The position numbers and the translations under genes are program-made. The notes under the pieces are model-generated. The model was not told the DNA's origin. It saw only the letters and a program-made list of their open reading frames with translations, and searched no databases. This document shows positions 22,997-30,087 of a stretch of 51,980 nucleotides of DNA, in pieces. The stretch comes from Ruminococcaceae bacterium UBA2857 (GTDB lineage: Bacteria; Bacillota; Clostridia; Oscillospirales; Acutalibacteraceae), in the NCBI GenBank assembly GCA_002350705.1, contig DEFH01000021.1, forward strand, positions 3,126 to 55,105. Direction: 5' to 3'. Within the stretch, counting starts at the first letter, position 1; each line of letters starts with the position of its first letter.

Positions 22997-25825
22997 ATGG
23001 GATTCAAGAAAATTACTGTTAAGGGTGCAAGAGAGCATAATCTGAAAAATATCAATGTTGAAATACCGCGGGATGAATTGGTCGTTGTCACGGGTTTGTC
23101 GGGTTCGGGCAAATCTTCACTGGCATTTGATACGCTGTATGCAGAGGGACAAAGGCGATATGTGGAATCATTGTCATCCTATGCGAGAATGTTTCTCGGA
23201 CAGATGGACAAGCCCGATGTGGACAGTATCGACGGCTTGTCACCGTCCATTTCGATTGACCAGAAAACAACATCCAAAAATCCCCGTTCTACAGTGGGCA
23301 CCGTTACGGAAATTTATGATTATCTGCGTCTGATGTATGCAAGGATAGGAATTCCCCATTGTCCGATATGCGGCAGGGAAATCAAACAGCAGACAGTTGA
23401 CCAGATTGTAGACAAAGTGCTGGAAATGCCTGAGGGAACAAAAATACAGGTGATGTCACCTGTTATCAGAGCCAAAAAGGGCGAACATAAAAAAGAACTG
23501 GATTCTGCTGTAAAAAGCGGTTTTGTGAGAGTGCGTGCAGACGGCATGCTCTATGACTTGTCGGAAGAAATCAAACTGGAAAAAAATAAAAAACACAATA
23601 TCGAAATTGTGATTGACAGATTAGTAATCAAACAGTCGATTCGTTCCCGACTGGCGGACTCCGTAGAAACCGCCTCTAAACTGTCAGGCGGTCTGGTGAT
23701 TGTTGCGGTACAGGGTGAAGAGGATATTTTATTTTCACAAAACTATGCGTGTCCCGAACATGGCATCAGTATTGATGAACTAAGCCCGAGAATGTTCTCT
23801 TTTAACAATCCCTATGGTGCGTGTAAAAAATGCACAGGATTGGGGGTATTCATGCAGATTGACATCAACAGGATCATTCCCGATGCAACGAAATCTGTCC
23901 GTCAGGGCGGCATTAAGGGAAGCGGCTGGGCTATGGAAGGCAGTACCATTGCTGCCATGTATTTTGAGGCACTGGCGGAAAAATATCAGTTTTCGCTTGA
24001 TACCCCCCTCAGGGATTTGCCCGAAGAAATCGTGGATATTCTGCTTTACGGCACCAAAGGCGAAAAAATTACGGTTCACCGAAAAAATGAATATGGTTCG
24101 GGCATTTATCAGACGGAGTTTGAAGGCATTATCAATAATCTGGAAAGGCGTTTCCGTGAAACGCAAAGCAACTGGGTGAAAGCGGAAATCGAAAGCTATA
24201 TGTCGGCAGTCCCGTGCGATGCCTGCAAGGGCAGACGGCTTTCTCCCGAAAGTCTGGCGGTAACGGTGGGCGATATGAATATCAGTGAATTCTGTGATAT
24301 GTCTGTCGAACAGGCGATTCAGTTCACACATCATGCGACACTTTCCGAGCGTGAACAAGTGATTGCCAAAGCTATCACAAAAGAAATTGAAAGCCGTCTG
24401 GATTTTCTGAACAGTGTGGGATTGTCGTATTTAACGCTGTCCCGTTCGGCCGGAACACTGTCGGGCGGTGAAAGTCAGCGTATCCGTTTGGCAACTCAGA
24501 TAGGTTCCTCGCTTTCGGGAGTGCTGTATATTTTAGACGAGCCGAGCATTGGTTTGCACCAGCGTGACAATGACAAGCTGATTGCGACGTTAAAAAATCT
24601 GCGTGACCTGGGCAATACGGTGATTGTAGTAGAACATGACGAGGACACGATGTATGCGGCTGACCATATCATTGATATAGGACCGGGAGCAGGAATTCAT
24701 GGGGGAGAGCTGGTCTGTGCGGGTACAGTGGATGACATCAAAGCATGTGACCGTTCCCTGACGGGGCAGTATCTCAGCCATCAAATGTATATTCCTGTGC
24801 CTGCAAAAAGACGCAGGGGCAACGGCAAAAAACTGAAAATTTTCGGTGCATATCAAAATAATCTGAAAAATATCAATATAGAATTTCCGTTGGGAAAATT
24901 TATCTGTGTGACAGGCGTTTCAGGTTCGGGAAAGTCCTCGCTTGTCAATGAAATCCTGTATAAACAGCTTGCGAGTGACCTGAACGGTGCAAGACCTTTG
25001 CCGGTAAGCTGTAAAAAAATCACAGGCGTTGAATATCTGGATAAGGTCATTGACATCAATCAGTCTCCGATTGGCAGAACCCCTCGTTCCAATCCTGCAA
25101 CTTATACGGGAGTCTTTACGGATATAAGAGAGCTTTTTGCACAGACGACCGAAGCAAAAATGCATGGTTTTGGTTCGGGAAGATTTTCATTCAATGTCAA
25201 GGGGGGACGCTGTGAAGCGTGTCAAGGCGACGGCATTATCAAGATAGAAATGCACTTTTTGCCGGATGTCTATGTGCCGTGCGAGGTCTGCAAGGGCAAA
25301 CGCTACAACCGTGAAACACTTGAAGTCAAGTATAAAGGCAAGTCTATTTATGACGTACTGGAAATGACAGTAGAGGAAGGCTGTGAATTCTTTGCGAATC
25401 ATCAGAAAATTTATACAAAGCTGCGTACTTTGTACGATGTAGGCTTGGGATATATCAAAATCGGGCAGCCGTCAACGACGCTTTCGGGCGGTGAGGCACA
25501 GAGAATCAAACTGGCGGCAGAGCTTTCCAAACGCTCCACCGGCAAAACGATTTATATTCTGGATGAACCGACAACAGGACTTCATATTGCAGACGTGCAT
25601 CGTCTGATAGATGTATTGCAGAAATTTGTGGATAACGGTAATACAGTCGTTGTCATAGAGCATAATTTGGATCTGATAAAAACAGCCGACCATATCATAG
25701 ACTTGGGTCCGGAGGGCGGTGACGGGGGAGGTACCGTCATAGCAGAGGGTACACCGGAAGAAATAGCCGCCTGTGAATCGTCGTATACGGGACGGTATCT
25801 GAAAAAATATCTGGAAAGGAATTGA
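22997..25825 (+). CDS. uvrA: Excinuclease ABC subunit A
   Basis: A 942-residue DNA-damage sensor of nucleotide excision repair with two ABC ATPase modules. The first Walker A is GLSGSGKSSLAFDTLY, the second GVSGSGKSSLVNEILY. ABC signatures LSGGESQRIRLA and LSGGEAQRIKLA, and Walker B ILDEPSIGLHQRD and ILDEPTTGLHIAD, are intact. Zinc modules include CPICGREIKQQ, CKKCTGLG, CDACKGRRL and CEACQGDGIIKIEMHFLPDVYVPCEVCKG. I start at 22997 (MGFKKITVKGARE) with AAAGGCGGG seven bases upstream; an upstream in-frame TTG has no site. No uvrB is adjacent; uvrC lies at 37.3 kb. The gene is tightly followed by the TIR protein. Confidence 0.96.
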   Translation: MGFKKITVKGAREHNLKNINVEIPRDELVVVTGLSGSGKSSLAFDTLYAEGQRRYVESLSSYARMFLGQMDKPDVDSIDGLSPSISIDQKTTSKNPRSTVGTVTEIYDYLRLMYARIGIPHCPICGREIKQQTVDQIVDKVLEMPEGTKIQVMSPVIRAKKGEHKKELDSAVKSGFVRVRADGMLYDLSEEIKLEKNKKHNIEIVIDRLVIKQSIRSRLADSVETASKLSGGLVIVAVQGEEDILFSQNYACPEHGISIDELSPRMFSFNNPYGACKKCTGLGVFMQIDINRIIPDATKSVRQGGIKGSGWAMEGSTIAAMYFEALAEKYQFSLDTPLRDLPEEIVDILLYGTKGEKITVHRKNEYGSGIYQTEFEGIINNLERRFRETQSNWVKAEIESYMSAVPCDACKGRRLSPESLAVTVGDMNISEFCDMSVEQAIQFTHHATLSEREQVIAKAITKEIESRLDFLNSVGLSYLTLSRSAGTLSGGESQRIRLATQIGSSLSGVLYILDEPSIGLHQRDNDKLIATLKNLRDLGNTVIVVEHDEDTMYAADHIIDIGPGAGIHGGELVCAGTVDDIKACDRSLTGQYLSHQMYIPVPAKRRRGNGKKLKIFGAYQNNLKNINIEFPLGKFICVTGVSGSGKSSLVNEILYKQLASDLNGARPLPVSCKKITGVEYLDKVIDINQSPIGRTPRSNPATYTGVFTDIRELFAQTTEAKMHGFGSGRFSFNVKGGRCEACQGDGIIKIEMHFLPDVYVPCEVCKGKRYNRETLEVKYKGKSIYDVLEMTVEEGCEFFANHQKIYTKLRTLYDVGLGYIKIGQPSTTLSGGEAQRIKLAAELSKRSTGKTIYILDEPTTGLHIADVHRLIDVLQKFVDNGNTVVVIEHNLDLIKTADHIIDLGPEGGDGGGTVIAEGTPEEIAACESSYTGRYLKKYLERN

Positions 25826-25833
25826 GAAATACC

Positions 25834-27837
25834 ATGAAAGATAACGGAATAACTATCCATTGCATGGAACGTCGGACGGAGTATGATTTTGAAAAGAAGA
25901 AAGTGTATGTGACGGGTTCCCGTTCAAAATTGGATTCCGAGCAGATATTTCAGATAGGAAAAGAGATTTTGCAGGTATATGACTGTAAAGTATATTATGA
26001 TGCGGATATCGTGTATTTTTCGCATACAACCCCTCGGTCTTTTCAAAGCAGGACAGCATTTCTGAAACAGATGGATATGACAGTGTTTGTAGTATCGGAG
26101 GATTTTCTTGGCGAGGAGGAAAGCGGAGAGGAAACGGAATTTCAATATGTCAGGGATAACAATCTTCCTTTTCTGGGAATCGCCCTTTCTCCGAAACTGA
26201 ATCAGTGGTTTGATGATATATGCGGAAGCTATCAGCTTTTGGATTATACGGCAGGGGATTACGGCAAACGTCTGAAAAGCTTTTTTGAAAGAAAATTTGA
26301 AAGGTATTCTTCCGTTGACAAATCACCCTTGGAATTGGAAGACTGCTTTTTGTCAAGTATGTTTATCAGCTACAGAAAAAAGAACCGTGTATTTGCCGAT
26401 AAGCTGATCGGAGTTTTGAATTCACTGGAGATATGCCGGAATATATCATTGTGGTTTGATGACTTTCTGACGGAGGGAGAATCCTATAACAGGGAAATAG
26501 ATGCCTGTCTGAAAAACAGTGATATCGTGATACTGCTTGTTACACCTGAAATAATAGAAACCATGCCTGACGGTCAGGATAATTATGTGGTAAGGATAGA
26601 ATATCCGAACGCCGTGAAAGCCGGAAAGATTATCATACCGGTATTGGCGGCAGATACGGATAAAGAGATACTGAAAGAGAAATTTCCGGGGCTTGGAACC
26701 GGGATTTCTCTTGATGACAAAGAAGAACTGGAGAAGGTAATCAGACAGGCATTGAAAACGCTGGGAAAAGATCGGATCGTGTCTACACCTCGGCAAAAAT
26801 ATCTGTTGGGCTGTGCATATACAGATGGACAGGATATTCAAAGCAGGAGCGGTATGCATTTGTACCGCCTGCCCGAGCGTGGCAGAAAGCTGCTGACAGA
26901 AGCGGCAGAAGAAGGCAGCTTTTCGGCTATGTATAAAATAGGCAATATACTGGCACAGAAAGGAAAATACAGTGAAGCTGTCGCATGGCTTGTAAAAGCG
27001 AATTGCTTTTTCAAAGAGGCATATGATACGGAATTCAGTTTTGAGAATGCGATAGCGTATATTAATAGTCTGGACAGATTGATTGATATGCATATAGCCG
27101 TGGAAAAATGGGACGAAGCCAAAAATCTGATACAGGAGTATACAAGAGTCATCAAGGAAAATAATGCACATGGTTTGTATCCGACCACCAAGCATAATCC
27201 CGGAACCGCAGGCAAACGACTGGGAGATATTTGTTTTTATCAGGGCAACATGATAACGGCCGTCAGATATTATCTGGGTGCAGAGCAGTGGATTCTTACA
27301 TACGAGGAGCAGAAGGAAACTCCTGCGGCTTTGTGGAAATCAATGGAGCTTTCTTATGCCGAAAGCAAAGCCTATCTTCAAATATGGAAAACGGAGGGCA
27401 GAACCGAAGAACTGCATTTATCGTATCAGACATTGATTGCCGCAGGCAAAAGAGCGAAAAAACTGCTGTTCAGCTATGGGAAAGAGGAAGTTGATGAGTA
27501 TTATTATCTGATATTGGAGCATTTCGGAAGCGTAGCGGAGGAAATGAACAAGGCATTCAAAATGTATCGTGATGAGCAGTGTGCAGTTGTCGTCATAGAT
27601 ATTTATGAAACATTGCTGAATCTGTATGAAGAACTGTATCGGAAAGAGAAAAAGGTATTTCAATTGGAAAATATGGGTGTATATGCCTATTTGTCTGCCG
27701 TTTACGGGAAGATACAGCCGGACAGAAAAATGCTGACAAAATCGTATGATATATGGGAGCTGCTTTGCCGTGTGGATCCCGATAGCGAGCGGTATCGGGT
27801 GATGAAAAACCGTGTGATGATGTTATTGAGTCTGTGA
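25834..27837 (+). CDS. TIR-domain protein with C-terminal TPR/Sel1-like repeats
   Basis: A 667-residue protein. Residues about 174-310 form a TIR-like domain: FISYRKKNRVFADKLIGVL opens it, SLWFDDFLTEGESYNREID is the BB-loop region, and SDIVILLVTPEII precedes Glu256 in RIEYPNA, where active TIR NADases carry the catalytic glutamate. Residues about 9-165 (KKVYVTGSR, MDMTVFVVSEDFL, NLPFLGIALS) look like a second, more diverged TIR-like unit. From about 345 to the end is alpha-helical with Sel1/TPR-like units (AEEGSFSAMYKIGNILAQKGKYSEAVAWLVKA and later pairs). No membrane segment is present. ATG 25834 is preferred to the TTG at 25822, which lies too close to GGAAAGGA. It starts eight bases after uvrA and is followed by a DUF5685-type gene and a J-protein. 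NADase-based immunity or signalling is inference. Confidence 0.75.
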   Translation: MKDNGITIHCMERRTEYDFEKKKVYVTGSRSKLDSEQIFQIGKEILQVYDCKVYYDADIVYFSHTTPRSFQSRTAFLKQMDMTVFVVSEDFLGEEESGEETEFQYVRDNNLPFLGIALSPKLNQWFDDICGSYQLLDYTAGDYGKRLKSFFERKFERYSSVDKSPLELEDCFLSSMFISYRKKNRVFADKLIGVLNSLEICRNISLWFDDFLTEGESYNREIDACLKNSDIVILLVTPEIIETMPDGQDNYVVRIEYPNAVKAGKIIIPVLAADTDKEILKEKFPGLGTGISLDDKEELEKVIRQALKTLGKDRIVSTPRQKYLLGCAYTDGQDIQSRSGMHLYRLPERGRKLLTEAAEEGSFSAMYKIGNILAQKGKYSEAVAWLVKANCFFKEAYDTEFSFENAIAYINSLDRLIDMHIAVEKWDEAKNLIQEYTRVIKENNAHGLYPTTKHNPGTAGKRLGDICFYQGNMITAVRYYLGAEQWILTYEEQKETPAALWKSMELSYAESKAYLQIWKTEGRTEELHLSYQTLIAAGKRAKKLLFSYGKEEVDEYYYLILEHFGSVAEEMNKAFKMYRDEQCAVVVIDIYETLLNLYEELYRKEKKVFQLENMGVYAYLSAVYGKIQPDRKMLTKSYDIWELLCRVDPDSERYRVMKNRVMMLLSL

Positions 27838-27860
27838 AGAAAATACGGGATGGTGAAAGA

Positions 27861-28727
27861 ATGTTCGGATATTTGCGTCCGTTCAAGGATGAACTCAAGG
27901 TCAGGGAATATGAATTGTATAAAAGTGTGTACTGTGGTCTTTGCCGGCATCTCGGCAGAGACTACGGTTGGATTTCACGTCTGACGCTGAGTTACGACTG
28001 TACGGTACTGGCAATGCTGGCAATAGATGTTCGCAAGGAAAAATCCTGTGTGATAAAAGGGCGTTGTGTATGCAATCCCCTGAAAAAGTGCCGTTTTTGT
28101 GACAGTGAGGGACAGGCGTTTGTTTTTGCGGGAGCAGTTTCGGTGATTATGACATATTATAAACTGCAGGACACGATACAGGATTCGGGATTTTGGAAGA
28201 AAACAGCCGCAAAGGTTTTGCAATTATTGGTCAGGCACAGTTTTCACAAGGCAGCAAAAGCCTATCCTGCGATAGCAAAGAGGGTATCGGACATGATGGT
28301 GCAGCAGTCGGAAGCGGAACAGACAGACTGCGGCATTGACCGTGCGGCTGAACCGAGTGCAAAAGCATTGTCCGATATTTGCAAAATGCTTTCTGATGAC
28401 GAGGGAACCAAAAAAATTTTAAGCGTGTTTGGTTATTTTGTGGGGCGGTGGATTTATATCATGGACGCTACGGATGATCTCGAAAAAGATATAAAATCAC
28501 ACAGTTTTAACCCGTTCAAAGCAAAATTCACAGGCAATATCCATGAAACCATGCTTTACTGCAATGAAGTATTGAATATGACTGTTTCGGAACTGATATT
28601 GGCATACGAACTGCTGGAGCTTTCGGAATATCAGGAAATACTTGACAATCTGGTGTATCATGGGTTATCATTTCAGCAAAAGCATTGTCTTTTTGATAAG
28701 AAAGAGAAGAAAGGAGAAAATGTATGA
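27861..28727 (+). CDS. DUF5685-family protein, cysteine-rich N-terminus
   Basis: A 288-residue protein beginning MFGYLRPFKDELKVREYELYKSVYCGLC, the hallmark I associate with DUF5685. Cysteines cluster in YCGLCRHLG and in CVIKGRCVCNPLKKCRFC (about residues 24-85), suggesting metal or Fe-S binding. The rest is helical, with FVGRWIYIMDATDDLEKDIKSHSFNPF, an Asp-rich segment reminiscent of all-alpha phosphatase/prenyl-synthase-like folds. No membrane anchor is obvious. The function is unknown. The start at 27861 is chosen over a GTG at 27834, which overlaps the TIR stop. It overlaps the J-protein gene by four bases (ATGA), implying a coupled job. Confidence 0.75.
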   Translation: MFGYLRPFKDELKVREYELYKSVYCGLCRHLGRDYGWISRLTLSYDCTVLAMLAIDVRKEKSCVIKGRCVCNPLKKCRFCDSEGQAFVFAGAVSVIMTYYKLQDTIQDSGFWKKTAAKVLQLLVRHSFHKAAKAYPAIAKRVSDMMVQQSEAEQTDCGIDRAAEPSAKALSDICKMLSDDEGTKKILSVFGYFVGRWIYIMDATDDLEKDIKSHSFNPFKAKFTGNIHETMLYCNEVLNMTVSELILAYELLELSEYQEILDNLVYHGLSFQQKHCLFDKKEKKGENV

Positions 28728-29338
28728 ATCCTTACGAAGTGCTGGGAGTATCCCCCGATGTCAGTGATGAGGAATTAAAAAAAGCTTACCGAAATCTTGC
28801 CAAAAAATATCATCCCGACAGATATGTGAACAGCCCTTTGGCAGAGTCCGCCTCTGAAAAAATGAAGCAAATCAATGAAGCTTATGACATCATACTGGAA
28901 CAGAGAAAAAGACGGCAGTCGGGCTCAACGGAAAAGCATACGTACAGCAGGAATACGACACCCAATGATACACATTCTGTTGTGCTTTATCATATTCGTG
29001 AGATGATCGGCGACAATCGTTTTGAAGAAGCGGAATATATGCTTTCGGAAATTCCGTCAAATCAGAGAAATGCGGAATGGTACTATCTGATGGGAGTGGT
29101 GACATATCAGAAAGGTTTTCTGGAAGAAGCCTATAATTATTTTGAGACAGCGTGCCGCCTTGAGCCGCAGAATAGGGAGTACAGGGCATTTTATGACCGT
29201 GTGAGAGGAAACAGAAGAGGAGATTATTATGGCGGCTATCATCCGCAAAGCAGTGTTTGGCCGTCATGTGACTGCTGTGATATATGTACTTGTCTGATGT
29301 GTTCGGACTGTTTGTGCGATTGTCTGAACTGTGGCTGA
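28724..29338 (+). CDS. J-domain protein with TPR-like middle and cysteine-rich tail
   Basis: A 204-residue protein. The J domain (about 1-65) is complete with helix II basic face and HPD in AKKYHPDRY, so it should stimulate DnaK ATPase. Residues about 85-160 form a TPR-like pair (NRFEEAEYMLSEIP; FLEEAYNYFETACRLEPQNREYR). The last ~25 residues hold ten cysteines in patterns CDCCDICTC and CSDCLCDCLNC, likely a metal-binding or lipid-modified tail. It lacks the canonical DnaJ G/F region and CXXCXGXG zinc repeats, so it is not the housekeeping DnaJ. It overlaps the DUF5685-type gene by four bases; a membrane protein follows after 11 bases. Confidence 0.82.
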   Translation: MNPYEVLGVSPDVSDEELKKAYRNLAKKYHPDRYVNSPLAESASEKMKQINEAYDIILEQRKRRQSGSTEKHTYSRNTTPNDTHSVVLYHIREMIGDNRFEEAEYMLSEIPSNQRNAEWYYLMGVVTYQKGFLEEAYNYFETACRLEPQNREYRAFYDRVRGNRRGDYYGGYHPQSSVWPSCDCCDICTCLMCSDCLCDCLNCG

Positions 29339-29349
29339 AAGGAGAAACT

Positions 29350-29886
29350 ATGAGGCTGAGCAATACGAAAAAGTTGGCAATCAGCGGCATGATGACAGCT
29401 TTCACCGTCATCATGCTGATGCTGTCGAATATCATCACGATAGGCACTTATACTTTCCCTGCCGCAGCAGGGATATTTCTTTTGATTTTGTCTTATGTGA
29501 CAGGGAATTCTTATGCATGGTCAAGTTTTACGGCCGTGTCATTGGTGAGTTTTTTATTTTGCAGTGATAAGGAAGCCGTACTGTGTTTTGTTCTGTTTTT
29601 CGGGTATTATCCGCTGCTGAAAGCAAGCGTGGAAAAAATCCGCATGAAATTGCTTTGCTTTGCCGTTAAGCTGATTGTGTTTAACAGTGCTGCTGTGGCG
29701 GTGTATCTGACAGCGGAATATATTTTTGCGATACCGCAGGATTTTGAAATCTTTGGGGTAAGTCTGCCCATTGTATTTCTGATTGCATTCAACTTTATCT
29801 TTCTGGTATATGACTATGCCCTGACATTGCTGGAAAGAAATCACCGCAAAAGAATAGAAAAATTTTTTTCCGCTCTGCTTAAATAA
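29350..29886 (+). CDS. Integral membrane protein, five or six transmembrane segments
   Basis: A 178-residue protein beginning MRLSNTKKLAISGMMTAFTVIMLML. The TKKLAxSGMMTAL-type N-terminus resembles that of ECF-transporter substrate-binding (S) components and some DUF2232-like proteins. Hydrophobic segments occur at about 12-32, 36-52, 60-75, 80-96, 100-118 and 132-152, and the tail is basic. No ECF ATPase or T-component is nearby. ATG 29350 follows AAAGGAG by six bases; an upstream in-frame start at 29284 lies within the J-protein gene. It ends the operon that starts at uvrA. Confidence 0.7.
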   Translation: MRLSNTKKLAISGMMTAFTVIMLMLSNIITIGTYTFPAAAGIFLLILSYVTGNSYAWSSFTAVSLVSFLFCSDKEAVLCFVLFFGYYPLLKASVEKIRMKLLCFAVKLIVFNSAAVAVYLTAEYIFAIPQDFEIFGVSLPIVFLIAFNFIFLVYDYALTLLERNHRKRIEKFFSALLK

Positions 29887-29893
29887 TAAAATT

Positions 29894-29916
29894 TATCAAT
29901 TTTGTTGATATTTTTT
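29894..29916 (+). terminator. Weak terminator after the membrane protein
   Basis: TATCAA (29894-29899) and TTGATA (29905-29910) form a six-bp stem with a five-base loop, followed by six T residues. Confidence 0.5.
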
Positions 29917-29980
29917 AAACTATGTGGAAAATAATTTCTGTAATTTATTGAATATAAACAAATACATGAGAATTTTTATG

Positions 29981-30087
29981 TATAATGACAGTTGCAATTC
30001 CCAATAAAACCGTATATGATAAAAAATGACAATTTTGATACGAGTATGAAAGACTTGTAAATTTTTGGAAGGACGGTTTTATTTTGG
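29981..30087 (+). promoter_or_regulatory. -10 box and 5' leader hairpin covering the lysozyme start codon
   Basis: TATAAT (29981-29986) has no clear -35, and transcription should begin near 29993. CCAATAAAACCGT (30001-30013) can pair with ACGGTTTTATT plus GG (30073-30087), an 11-bp perfect stem extended after a two-base bulge. The right arm includes the end of the Shine-Dalgarno region (GGAAGGACGG, 30067-30076) and the TTG start codon (30084-30086). This would hide the start and could make translation conditional. Confidence 0.5.

Noticed and set aside
29987..30083. c-di-AMP (ydaO-type) riboswitch before the lysozyme, suggested by the gene's function and the nearby gdpP
   Set aside because: The leader is under 100 bases and A/T-rich, without the conserved G/A-rich core; only the simple start-codon hairpin is present.
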